In this document: piece after piece, positions 35,945 through 47,161 of the stretch
Numbering within the stretch: position 1 is the first letter of the stretch
Layout: each line of letters opens with the position of its first letter
Assembly (NCBI GenBank): GCA_013350335.1
Contig: CM023539.1
Location: 26,777,043 to 26,841,042, forward strand
Length of the DNA: 64,000 nt
Source: Chimonanthus salicifolius
Taxonomy: Eukaryota > Streptophyta > Magnoliopsida > Laurales > Calycanthaceae
Direction: 5' to 3'
Notes under the pieces: generated by a model
What the model was told of the DNA's origin: nothing
What the model saw: the letters and a program-made list of their open reading frames with translations, nothing else
Databases searched by the model: none
Program-made: the position numbers and the translations under genes

Positions 35945-35956
35945 GCTCTGATACCA
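35945..35956 (-). other. Primer binding site, initiator-Met tRNA (element 4)
   Basis: TGGTATCAGAGC on the minus strand, two bases from the LTR boundary at 35959. Confidence 0.92.
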
Positions 35957-35958
35957 AC

Positions 35959-38900
35959 TGTAACACCCCGCCCTTTTCACTTTAATTTTCAGAGTTTATT
36001 ATTTTTTTTTAAATATAATAATCATGTGATCGGGGCGGAGTGTCACGACGCGAGTTAAGTTCGGATCTCTAAATCCGACCCTTAACTGGCCAAGCCCATA
36101 TGCGTATGAACTAAGTCCATAAAACTGATCCGCACATGGTACATATATAACTTGCGGAATTAACTTAGTCTTAAACTAACTGAGGTTATAATAGATCCGA
36201 AGACAAATCCATTTTTAACTTAAGATAGCAAAGTACATAACTTATTCTCCAAAATTACTAATCAATCTTAACTAATCGTTCAATCAAACCATCCGACTTA
36301 AAACAAACCATAGCATCTATCTTAACTACTTATTACATGCCAACAAATCTAGTTACTAAATTATAGTGTCCACATAATTCAAATAGCACATCCATGAATA
36401 GTCCATTCAAAATCATTCAAACCGCCCAAGTTTCCATGCTTGGTCCTCTTCTCGATCCACGTTCTTCCCTTTCCCTGCGTCATCCACTAAGGTATTCAAA
36501 TGACAGTAATATAAAGTAATCCAATCCATCATCCAAGCGCTTAGGCTTGGCTCCCCTCCCGGTCAACGACCTTTCCTTTCCCTTTGCTCGTACCTGCAAT
36601 CTCCTCTGAGGATAGAATTAGGTCGTTAGATCAACGCGCCCAGTAGTGTTTCCGAATAGGGCTACCACATGGTTAGTCAAAAACATGCAAATAATATAAT
36701 AATAACACATGTGTGACAAAATTCCATAAAAACATGCTATGTATGAAATGAACATGTAATGAGTCCCACCCATCACCATTCAACATAGCCATCACTTGAC
36801 GGGATTCTCATCGTCAAGGTAACCCACAGTGGTCTTTCGGACGCCCCGACGGAGTATGGCCTCCGGATTCCTCCTGATGGGATTCTCATCATCAGGGTAC
36901 CCCACAGTGGTCTTTCGGACGCCCCGACGGAGTGTGGCCTCCGGTTACAACACCATCATCCCATGCCATGCATGAGATGTCTATGCAAACATGTCATTTA
37001 GAAACATAGCTTTACAAACATACAAGTTATTGAAATCAATATAAAACAACATATGGAATAGTGGTTACTATAAAGGTAGGAAACCTACACTTGTTTACTT
37101 TGTTTGACCCTTCCTTTGAACCGTCTTCCGATCACAGCTTGTACACCGTTCTAGAAATCCCAAAACCTTATTTACATAACAGCAAGTTAAGCATTCATTT
37201 ATGTGATTCTAACTTAGTCTAAGTCCCAAAAATCCACTTAAACTTCCATGTCCTATCTTAGCCATAGAACCCCATAGTTTTGGTCCTTTTAAACATGTTT
37301 TTGGTCTCATTTAGACATAGGATAACAGTATAATGTTATCATGTTTTTACCTTTCAAAAGTATCCAATAAGCCCATCACTTTGTATGATTTCCATTTTAT
37401 AAAACTCAATCCAAATATCCACATAACAGTCCATGGGGTTCGGCCATACATATGGCCGAACCCTATGGTTCTTGGTGTAATTAATCCAACCATTGTCCAT
37501 GGTTTTAATCCATAATTTAACCATAGTATTAATATGGTTCAGCCAAGCCATAGTTACCTAAAATCAGTAAGCTTATCTTCACTTTAAATCCTTTAAAATC
37601 TCACAAAACCATTTAATACTTCCATGAAATGTCATACCATTTCATGGGGTTCGGCCCACCCAATTGGCTGAACCTCATGGCCTATGGTTTAGATCCATTT
37701 ATCCATTTATAAACTTGGTTTATTCTTAAATCAAAGCACATTATGTTTACATAAAAATCCATCCTACACTTGACCCAAATAACCATCAAAAACAGTCCAT
37801 GGGTTTGGGCCATACACATGGCCGAACCCCAAGGTTTCCTTGATGTAAACCCTCCAATATTTGTCCATATTTTTTGATCAGTACTTAGCTTAATAAACAC
37901 ATAATTCAGCCATGTAATAACTGGTCAAAATCAGTGACCTTATCTCCCTTTAAAATCCTTTAAAAGAACTTCAATACATAATATGAATTTCATCTCTCAA
38001 ACACCATAAAAATCACCAAGTTTTCCCATGGGGTTCGGCCATCCAAAGGGCCGAACCCTGTGGTCCATATTTTTTCCACTTTTAAACATCACATTCCTAT
38101 ATTTAAATCATTGATGGATCTGGCCATACGATGGGCAGATCTCATTTTCTTAACCAATCTATTAAACAAGGGTTCAAAATGCACTTACGAACACCGCATC
38201 TCCTTCGGTTCTTTTGACTCCTTTCTTGACCCTTTATTTCCTTGACCTCTCCTTCCCTCTTACTATTCTCTGGGCTGAGACTGATCTTGCTGCAAGCTCC
38301 TTGGGATAATTCAGCCAAATGATATGGATTTGAGGGAGAAAGAGAGAAAACTTTGGCCTTGGATGTACGTGCTAAGTCTTGATGCCAAAACCCTTTGGCT
38401 GAACTTGTCTTGATGAAAAGAGATCAATCCAAAGACTGATTAAGCAACCAGCTGCTGCTCTTGGTTTTGGAGAGATGATAACAGTCCAAGGAAAAGAGGG
38501 ATAGAGAGAGTAAAATGAAAAGCCCTTTGTTTAGCCAAAATCAGCCCAAGGTTAATTCAGCCCTTGTGTAACTCCCATCTTTAATCAAAGTTCTTTATGT
38601 TACTTGGGGGTTTCATCTATGAAATGAAACACCCCAAGCAACCAACGTCTCCTTGCATGGTTGTTGGTGTAACCTCCTCAAATCCCATTCATTTCCCAAC
38701 TAGAAGTTTCAACCAAAATGTGAAACACCCATGAGCCCCAACGTTGTAGCCTATAATTTTGAATTTGAAATGTCATAACCCTTATGTAACTCCACCTCCC
38801 TTGATTCTCACCAATACCCCATGTGGGGGGTTTCATGCATGGAATAAAGCCTCCATAGTATCCAACGTGCATAATACTTTTAATTTTGCAACATAAACAC

Positions 38901-40012
38901 TCCATTTGGAGTTTCATGCAAGACATAATCCTCCCATAAGATTCCAACGTGTTTATGGATTAAACTTTGAAATACAACTCCCCAAGGTTGTAACTCCCAA
39001 AACCATCATTTCATTCATCAATATCTTAGGAGTTTCATGCATGTGGTACACCCCCATGCAACCAACGTGTAGGGTAGTTTTGAATTTGAAACAACCCACA
39101 AACCTTTTATCTACACACCTCACTCACTTAAAAATAAATATTCCATCCAACTCATTCACTATAATTATGTAAATCAGCTCACTTATTTAACTCAACTATA
39201 TGATTTTATTTCCAACTCCAAACAGCCCCAATTTAATCAATCTTGGACTCACTTAATGGTCAACAAAGTCAAACCCGACCCATTGGGTCCAAATTGGCCA
39301 TTTTGACCCATTTCACAAACTTTGACCCAATTAAATAAAACTTCACCCATTTGATTCACTTGGACCAACTCAACCTTCCAACTCCCCTTTAATTCTCATG
39401 CAAAGAATAATTCTCATGCAATCCAACGTGTTTTATGAATCTTTTCACTTTGCAACTCCTCACCACATGTAACTCCCAAAACCTCCACCAACATTTAACA
39501 CTTAACTAGGAGTTACATGCATAAGATAACTTCCCCATGCAGCCCACGTTTTTCTTTGTTTTTCACTTGAAATCAATCCATTACACTCCCATTCACACAC
39601 ATCACTTACTTAAAATAAACATTCCATCCAACCCATTTATTTAACTCACCGAACTCAACTCATTCATTTAATGTAACTCAACTAATAAATTCAACTCAAC
39701 TAAACTCCATTATTTATTTCAACTCAAACCAACTCAAATATTTAATGAACTTAAACCAATTAAGCTTTGAGTTCACTCCATGATCAATCATGACATACAT
39801 GACCCATTGGGTCCCATTTGGGTCCTTTGACCCATTTAACCTCTTTGACCCAAATAAGTGTACCTTGCCCATTTAACTTAATTTAAACCTTATACAAGTA
39901 CATTCAGCAATGGGTCCCACCATTTTTCTCATCTATGATCATAACCCTTCAATTTATAAATCCAAGGGCATTTTCGTAAATATTGATATATTGAAAAATC
40001 TAGGGTATTACA
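35959..40012 (-). repeat. Element 4 5' LTR (4054 bp), chimeric
   Basis: On the plus strand it starts TGTAACACCCCGCCC and ends GGTATTACA before GGACC. The first ~535 bp (35959-36492) resemble the element 3 LTR rather than the partner LTR. At CACTAAGG/TATTCAAATG (about 36489-36495) it switches to sequence matching 30332 onward. The switch repeats about 130 bp worth of LTR position, so this LTR is longer than its partner. It contains a stem-loop (36054-36086), tandem units (36801-36950), a GTAGG palindrome (37076-37088) and TTCGGCCAT hairpins (37432-38060). Confidence 0.88.
36054..36086 (-). other. U5 stem-loop, element 4 5' LTR
   Basis: GTTAAG/CTTAAC outer stem; TCGGAT/ATCCGA inner stem. Compared with element 3 (TCGGAC/GTCCGA), a C-G pair has become T-A. 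Confidence 0.6.
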
Positions 40013-41530
40013 GGACCTTGCATGGCCAAACCCTAGGTTTTATGTATGAGAACCATCAAGGACAAAAAGGGGTTGGATGAGGTTCGGCGATGATGTATGG
40101 CCGAACCCCATCAAAAGATCAAATCTTGGCTATATGATTTTTAAGAGAAAGTGATGAACCATAGGATTCGGCCATGTTGTATGGCCGAACCCCACGGAAA
40201 GGTGTTAAGGATTTTAAAATGTTTTAAAATGGATGTATGTCAATGATTTTAAAGGGTTTTAAAGGAGGGAAATAATGGAGAATTGTTAATCATTTTAAAT
40301 GGTCTCAAATGTGGTAAAAGGTGAAGAACCATGGACCATGGGTTCGGCCGTGTAGTATGGCCAAACCCCATGGAGAAATATTGAATTATTTACATATATT
40401 TAGATCGTGAAAATGATGAAGGATGTTGGTAAATGTTAATGAGTGGTAAAGAATGAAAATCATGCAAATATGTTAGTGATTTTAAATAAGGTTTACATGT
40501 TGTAAATGATAAACTTGAAAAGAGGAAATAAGGAAGAACCAAGGACCATGGGTTTAGCCATGTTGTATGACCGAACCCCATGAAGAAGTATTAATGAATT
40601 TAATATGGATCTTTGGGTTTTAAAATGATGGACCTAAGTGTATGATTAAACACCATGAAGGGCTTTTCATGAACATGGGTGTATGATAAACCCCATGGAG
40701 AAATGTTGATGGTTTCAAAGATGGTTAGACCATGGGAAAATAGAAACAAAGGACCATGGCTGAACCCCATGAATTATTTTGATGAGTCATTTTGGTAGAT
40801 TTATACATGATAAGTGATTGAATGACCAAGTTAAGAAAGGAGGGCTTAAAATGGAAAGAAGATGGAATGAAAAAACCAATATGGCCGAATCCCATGGATA
40901 ATATTTGATGGTTAGGTGTCGTTTTTATCAAGTTAACTGATTAACTTAAGTGATGGGATTAATAAATCAAAGAATGGATGGTGTTGGACCCATGTTGTGT
41001 AAAAAGGGGGTCAAAACCAAAGAGTGAGGTTCGGCCATGTTGTATGGCCGAACCCCACAAGTGAGTTTTGGTGGACAATGGACAGTGGACAGTGGGTAGT
41101 GGACAGTGGGTAACCGGCTGATTTTAGAAATGAAATATTTATATGATTTTCCAAATGGTTAGGTTAAATTGGAAGGATGAAGAGAAGGTTTAAATCAATT
41201 GGAATAATTAATTTGGTTTTTATGGGATTAAATGGATCACCAAATTAATGTATGTATGTGTTAAATGTAATAAGGTAACGGGATTTCACAAACGGCGTAC
41301 GATCGGCTTGATGCAATCGGTGATCGATTTTTGGACGGAAACACAAGGACCCGATAATTGGAAGTTCGTAGGATTCCTACCTTATTGAAAACCATGGAAT
41401 ATGTATATATGATGATTTTAATTCATGTTTTTATGAGGTATTTTGCTATCAAATGTTATGTTTCAATTATGGAATTTTTAATGCTATGATATGTGTTATT
41501 GCATAGCATGTTTGCACTTACATCTCATGC
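40013..41530 (+). repeat. Element 5 LTR, piece 3
   Basis: It starts with the GGACC target duplication of element 4. It contains many TTCGGCCAT hairpins (about 40076-41056, in varying decay), short GTGGACAGTGG repeats (41075-41115), an AATAAGGTAACGGG block (about 41268) and a GTAGGATTCCTAC palindrome (41368-41380). It ends CATGC, the target duplication of element 6. Confidence 0.75.
41526..41530. repeat. Target duplication CATGC, left of element 6
   Basis: CATGC at 41526-41530 and 45540-45544. The uninterrupted version CATCTCATGCATGGCATGGG can be seen in the element 1 LTR (about 2801-2820). Confidence 0.85.
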
Positions 41531-42930
41531 TTGAAATTCCGTTACTAGAGTAATGCATGACCTAGAGGGGGGTGAATAGGTCGGTTTTCAATTTTAATTC
41601 CCATTTAAATTTTCTCAACCGATTTATACTTTAAGTAAATAAAATATTCAATCCATGCATTCAATCACATATAACATAAATATTTTATAGTGGTTCAGTT
41701 TCAACAAACCTACATCCACTCTCAGACTTACCAACTCTAGGATTGTCCCAAATATATTATGTAAGGGTCTCATCCCCAAATAGTACAACCTAGTTTTTTA
41801 CAGAGGTTCAACCCAATTAGTCTAATCCTCTACACCTATTTTTTAGAGTGGTTCGAACACACTGTTCTAATCCACTTTACAATATTTAAAATAAATCGAA
41901 GAAGAAAACTTGCCTTGGGCCTTAACCGTTTTCCTTTAAGCTCTTTCTTCTTTACTGAACCTGTGTGCTCCTTTCCATCAAATCAGCATCATCAACTTAT
42001 TTATCGGCACAGCAGTAGGACTTGGGTATGAATGGTTTTAGTCCTATATGAACACCTTACTCTTCATCAGGATTGGGGTTTTGATTACCCAAACATCCAC
42101 TAAGGAGGATGATGAAGAAGGTGTCTAGAGGGAAGGCCGAATGTCACACACTGTAATCTTGTTCCTTGTTTTCTCTGTGTATTCGGTCACTCTAACAAAG
42201 GCTTACTGTTTATTTTATAAGACAGTTTAAGTTTTGCAGTAAGTCACGCCTGCAAGGCCTCGTGGCATCCAATGAGGCCTCGCTGGCGGTAATTCTGTAA
42301 GGACAACACATATGTGCAAGGTAATCTGTCCAGTCAGAAACCAGCTAGCTCATATCCACCGTGCATGATTTGCAATCGATTTATCTTATCCATCAATCAA
42401 GGATTAGATGGGAAGATTGCAAGATGGTTTACAACTCATGGAGGAGCCTTTCCATACTTGTCATGGACAGCTCCCCAACTGTATTCAAATTCAAATTTAA
42501 GTGATGTGGTAGCATCTCACCATGTGGATAAATTTATTCACCATAATTATCTTCCAATCAGTTTACCATAATTAACTCTCAATTAAACAGAAACATATTT
42601 TAAATTTCTAAATCTGTAGGAGACTGAGTCAACAAAACACAGGGTCAACTCGACTCAACTCAGCTCAGCTCAGCATAACTAGCTGCGAGGCCTCAGCAGA
42701 CTGTATGAGGCCTCGAGGTTGAAAGTCACTTATTCACTTTATTTTTCAATTGACTTCTAAGGTATTCGACTTAGCCTAGGGTCTCATACGGTTCACTTAC
42801 CTGTGTGTCAATACCTTATTTGGTGTAGACGTTTCAACTTCATAGTAGATCTTCTTATCCATCCGAGGCAAGTCCAACTGAGTCACATAGTTGACAATAA
42901 AGGTGATTCAGACGAACCAGGGCACTTACA
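41531..42930 (-). repeat. Element 6 3' LTR (1400 bp)
   Basis: On the minus strand it starts TGTAAGTGCCCTGG. Positions 42307-42930 are repeated at 44946-45539. It carries GAGGCCTCG palindromes (about 42264, 42282, 42688 and 42709) and a CACATATGTG palindrome at the point where the other copy is truncated. Confidence 0.8.
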
Positions 42931-42945
42931 ATCTCCCCCTTTGTC
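42931..42945 (-). other. Polypurine tract (element 6)
   Basis: GACAAAGGGGGAGAT on the minus strand, abutting the LTR start TGTAAGTGCC. Confidence 0.82.
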
Positions 42946-43418
42946 AATTACGTGACAAAAACCTATAATCTACCCATTAAACCAATTTCCCAAAATTACA
43001 TAAGCACATAAGACCACTCCTTAACAAATGAAATTACAATGATATTAAATCCTCTAATATCACAAATATCTCCCCCTTAAATTGTGCCTACGAAGACGAA
43101 ATCAATTTCCCCATTTTCCTACATACAAAAAGAATAGATACTAGTGGGACTTGTATGCTCCCCCTCAACATTAGCACATTATTTTACTCTCCTTTTTTGT
43201 CAAGAAAATTGATAAAGGTAAGTCAAACAAAAAATAGAAGATATGCAAATATGGAGCACATGAAATCTGACATGAACATAATAGAGAGCATAGGAGGAGT
43301 TATAATGCACAGTAGTCAAGCATAAACAACATAGTAAGAGCTAGTTTAAATATTACAGACCCAAATGTAGTTTGAAGATAGACAAAATAAATAGAGGTCC
43401 ATAAAAGAATCTTCAATC

Positions 43419-44802
43419 CTAAGGAGATGAGGGAGGAAATTCTGCATCATGTTGGCGGTACGAATCTGTAATCTGCTTGAGAGAGTGGAAGATGCGCCGC
43501 ATGGATGTTCTTACATAGACGGAGAGCTCTTGATGTTGATATAGGAGGCGATCTTGACGCTTGCTCAAATCAGAAAGAAATGATTCCTGACGCTTTTCCA
43601 TCTCGGCGAAACGCTCCTCGAAATACTTACGATCAATGGAATGCGAAGGACTGGTAGCACCCTTACGAGTCCGGCGTTCAGTATAGAGAGCGGAACTGGG
43701 TGAGCCTCCAGATGATGGACGAAATGAGCCGATACTTCTCTCAATGCCGGTTTTGTCCAGGGGTCGTACAATGAGAGGAACTTCTCCAGGATAAGGTACC
43801 ATTCCGAATGAGTACCAAGACGTGTAATGAGATAGCAGAAGGGTACAACACTTTGGGCAGAAGACTTTCAGAAACGTTTAGTATGTTCACAAATCAATGA
43901 AGGAAGATAGATTTTTCTCCCCATAGCCACAGCATACAAGATATTAATCATGTAGTCGCTCAGCTGTGACTTGTTCATCAGACGGGGATACACATTGAAA
44001 GTAAAGATCAGATGGAGGATCTTGTACTTGGGAAGGAGAGAACATGAGTGAATTTGGAGTTTTCCTTCTCTATCTATATCACCACCACAGAGTTTACTAA
44101 TAATTTTACGATAGTCTTCTGGAGCGACCTCATGTCGGGTTGCAAAGATGTCCCCACCTTTAAATAAAGGGATGTTCATGAGCTGAGAGACCAGCTCAGG
44201 TGTGACAGTGAATTTTTCTCGATTGGAGAATTTGACAATGAAGGAATGAGAGGGACCATCGAGGGATTTATGGATTGAAGAATACATGCCCTTGACCATA
44301 GAGGGTTAGGCATTGCCGCCCCAACTCAGAATGTTTTCCCAGCCAACATTCTGAAGGACTTTGAAGGTATTGTATTTTTCAAGGTCTGGAATATAGCATG
44401 TACGCTCGACATTGAAATTTTTGAAGGAGTGTTCCTTCGGCATAGACCTGAAAAGCCGAGCACTGGGGGATTAGAAGGGGGTGAGGAGGCATCAGACCCT
44501 TCAATATGGATTTCCGACGAATGGGAGTGTCTGGATGAGCTGGGAAAGGGACAAGTAGAGGGTGAAGAAGCAGGGACAAGGGTTTCCCAAGGACCAACCT
44601 CTGGTTCTTCATCGGAAGAGGAGACCGTCATAGAAACAGATGGAAGAACCCAATCAGGGTTTTTATACGCCCGGACTCTCTTTTCTCTAGGCGGTGGAGG
44701 AGGAGACCGAGTGGGGGCTGACGATGAAGCATCATTACTCCTCAAGGATCTGTGGGTATGATGTCTTTTGACAACCGTAGATTTCCTAGGTATTTTTACC
44801 AA
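43419..44802 (-). pseudogene. Broken 'putative plant transposon protein' gene in element 6
   Basis: Three frames in series on the minus strand. 44802-44326 is a Ser/Pro-rich, basic segment. 44299-43868 is a globular part with VKFSNREKFTVTPELVSQ followed by a helix-rich stretch. 43802-43419 has a coiled-coil-like segment. A frameshift near 44370, a TAA at about 44310, a TGA at 43868 and another frameshift near 43805 separate them. The middle part resembles the plant domain annotated as putative plant transposon protein / Transposase_32, which occurs in pol-less retroelements; its real function is unknown. I rely on remembered family character, so the family call is moderate. Confidence 0.6.
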
Positions 44803-44945
44803 TAAAATCGAAACAAAGAACAGACAAAAGAGGGTTAAATCAGAGATGCAAGAGTACCTGAAACCAAAAATCGAAGGATCAAGACTCTAAAAGAGAAGAT
44901 GATGACCGAAAGTAGAAAGCCCCAAAAATCCCCTTTCCTTTCGTG

Positions 44946-45539
44946 CACATATGTGCAAGGTAATCTGTCCAGTCAGAAACCAGCCAGTTCATATCCACCG
45001 TGCATGATTTGCAATCGATTTATCATATCCATCAATTAAGGATTAGATGGGAAGAATGCAAGATGGTTTACAACTCATGGAAGAGCATTTCCATACTTGT
45101 CATGGACAACTCCCTAACTGTATTCAAATTCAAATTTAAGTGAGGTGGCAGCATCTCACCATGTGGATAAATTTATTTACCATAATTAACTCTCAATTAA
45201 ACAAACACAGATTTTAACTTTCTAAATCTGTAGGAGACTGAGTCAGCAAAAGACAGGGTCAGCTTGACTCAGCTCAGCTCAGCATAACTAGCTGCGAGGC
45301 CTCGGGAGATTGCATGTGCCCTCGAGGCTGAAAGTGACTTATTCACTTTATTTTTCAATTGACTTTTAAGGTATTCGACTTAGCCTAGGGTCTCCTACAG
45401 TTCACTTACCTGTGTGCCAATACCGTATTTAGTATAGACACTTCAACTTCATAGTAGATCTTCTTATCCATCTAAGGCAAGTCCAACTGAGTCACGTAGT
45501 TGACAATAAGGGTGACTCGGACGAACCGGGGCACTTACA
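44946..45539 (-). repeat. Element 6 5' LTR (truncated)
   Basis: It matches 42307-42930 with scattered differences and ends CTTACA before the CATGC duplication. The U5 side is missing; the break is at the CACATATGTG palindrome. Confidence 0.8.
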
Positions 45540-45544
45540 CATGC

Positions 45545-46490
45545 ATGGCATGGGAGGGATCAAATGCAACCGAAGATCCACGCTCCGTCAGGGCGTCCGT
45601 AAGGCATTCGTAGGGGTACCTTGATGTGCATTATCCATCAAGAGGGATGTATGATTGATTTGTAACCGGAGATCCACGCTCCGTCGGGGCATCCGTAAGG
45701 CATTCGTGGGGATCCTTGATGAGGATTTCCATCAAGAGGACTACTATGTGATTGTGATATGGGTGATGGGTGGGACTCATGGCATATGACACCCATGGCA
45801 TGGCATTGAATCAGCATGATTATGATCTCTATTATCATGCACTGTTTCTGGTTTTATTTGTATGATTGGATCTCCATTATCATACACTGTTTTGGATACG
45901 ATGTTTTACAAGTACAGCATGATGTATTATATCTGGATTTTTATACTAATCCATGTGTTTGACCCTACTTGGAGTACCTACTGGGCGCGTTGTCTAACGC
46001 CCTACTTCTATATTAGATGATGACACAGGAAATGGACGGAAAGAAGGACACGATCGGAACCAAGCTTAGGAGCTTGGATAATTTAGTTTCACTTTATTTA
46101 AGTTGCTCGTGGACAATATAATTTGAGTAGCTAGCATTTGGGACTATAATAACTTAGATTATTTGCTATGGTTTGAATGTTAATTTTGGATATGTTAACC
46201 TAAGATAATTATTGTTGAGTGATGGACTCATTGCTAATCTAAAATGGAATAAGATAGTTAGTCTATTATAATTCCGTATCTATGATTTATTCCGCATGTT
46301 TAACTTGAGTACGTGTGAAATGTTTTAGTGGACTTGTCCACGCACACGCATGGTTGGCCAGTTAAGGGTCAAGCTTTGGAAGCTCGGACTTAGCTCGCGT
46401 CGTGATGTTTCCGCTTTCTTTCACTCTTTACTTTAAAAAAAAAAAAATAGATTCTGATTTTCGGCGAGTAAAAAAGGGCGGGGCGTTACA
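45545..46490 (+). repeat. Element 5 LTR, piece 4 (LTR 3' end)
   Basis: It resumes at ATGGCATGGG after the CATGC duplication. It has two ~96-bp tandem units (45570 and 45666, core CTCCGTCNGGGCNTCCG), a U5 stem-loop (46361-46394) and a 13-base A-tract, and ends GCGGGGCGTTACA at 46490. Confidence 0.8.
46361..46394 (+). other. U5 stem-loop, element 5
   Basis: GTTAAG pairs with CTTAGC (one G-U), and TCAAGCTT pairs with AAGCTCGG with one mismatch. It sits in the same place as in the other elements. Confidence 0.5.
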
Positions 46491-46747
46491 CAGAAAGAGT
46501 AAGTTAATAAGGTCTCTTTCTGCGAAAATGATAGATCAATTCAAAAATCATCTTTTCTTCTTCCACTGTGCTCTGGCGATTTCCCTCTCCCCTCCCGTGC
46601 CCTAGGCCAGCCATTAGAACCTTCTAGAGCAAAATCTCACCGAAAAACCATAGGGTTTTTGTTTCCTTCACTCTAGAAGCAAGGGTGTCACGGTGTTTGT
46701 GAGATTTAGTGTTTGGAAAAGCCTTTGTTAGAGCTTCCCTAGCAACT

Positions 46748-47161
46748 ATGCCGAAAAATGAGATAGCTAAATCTCAGTCTGCGAACACCAGAAAAATCAC
46801 CGAGTCCAAACCCCATTTCCTCAGGAGATCTCCTAGGTTCGCATGGGATGTTCTCGAATTTAGCGCCGCCAGCTCTACTTAGAAGAGTACCCCTCACAGA
46901 AAGAGCTCTGCTTCAAATATTATACCAAACTACAAAGCTGAAGTAAAATTGATAATAAACGAGGATCTCGAAGAAGAAGCAGAACGTATGTATAAGGTAT
47001 ATTTGAGAGAGTTGCAATCACCTCAACAAAGGAATATCACTCTTGATGACAGAGTCTCCTCACTTGAATGGAGGATGGATGACCTTGAAGATTGGGTACA
47101 CGAAATCAAGGTGGTTGTCGAGAAACTCCACAAAAAGAAGATTGTTCGTAAATTTTATTGA
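46748..47161 (+). pseudogene. Small coiled-coil-like ORF of element 7 with one internal stop
   Basis: The ATG at 46748 opens MPKNEIAKSQ, followed by a basic Ser/Arg-rich stretch. A TAG at 46880-46882 interrupts. The same frame continues to a TGA at 47161: a Glu-rich region and a heptad-like segment (DDRVSSLEWRMDDLEDWVHE) ending in Lys-rich sequence. About 138 codons in all. It has no recognised family. The basic start plus coiled-coil end is similar in character, not in sequence, to the ends of the broken gene in element 6. An AATAAA signal follows at about 47291. Confidence 0.45.

Larger units (their letters stand above)
29987..40012 (-). mobile_element. Element 4: complete non-autonomous Gypsy-type element carrying only ORF0
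   Basis: A 10,026-bp element with matching 5-bp target duplications, two ~3.9-4.1 kb LTRs, a primer binding site and a polypurine tract of the same type as elements 1-3. The internal region (33851-35958, 2108 bp) has no gag, protease, RT or integrase. Its only recognisable gene is an intact ORF0 zinc-knuckle protein. It resembles a LARD-type large retrotransposon derivative and must be mobilised by proteins of autonomous relatives. The two LTRs agree over about 3.5 kb but have different sequence at their 5'-on-plus (U5/R-side) ends. Confidence 0.9.
41531..45539 (-). mobile_element. Element 6: pol-less Copia/Sirevirus-like element
   Basis: A minus-strand element with a complete 3' LTR (41531-42930), an AAAGGGGGAGAT polypurine tract, an internal region with one decayed gene, and a truncated 5' LTR (about 44946-45539). 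No gag-pol is present. The AGGGGGAG words repeated through the 3' internal region (about 43075 and 43160 in addition to the tract itself) and the GGGGGGTGAATAGG block near the LTR end are seen in plant Sirevirus-type Copia elements. The 5' LTR has lost its U5 half and the primer site. Confidence 0.75.
22821..46490 (+). mobile_element. Element 5: plus-strand long Gypsy LTR in four pieces, split by elements 3, 4 and 6
   Basis: The pieces are 22821-23584 (LTR start TGTAACACCCCGAG), 29814-29986, 40018-41530 and 45545-46490 (LTR end GGGGCGTTACA). Order and content match the element 1 LTR: a GGGTCAA-rich U3 start, GAGGAGTCG...CGGTAAG, TTCGGCCAT hairpins, an AATAAGGTANCGGG...GGATTCCTAC block, tandem CTCCGTCGGGGC units and a U5 stem-loop. 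Compared with element 1, roughly 0.7 kb is missing at the element 3 junction. The flanks differ (CATAG before 22821, CAGAA after 46490), no primer site follows and no polypurine tract precedes, so it behaves like a solo LTR produced by recombination between two copies. Confidence 0.75.
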
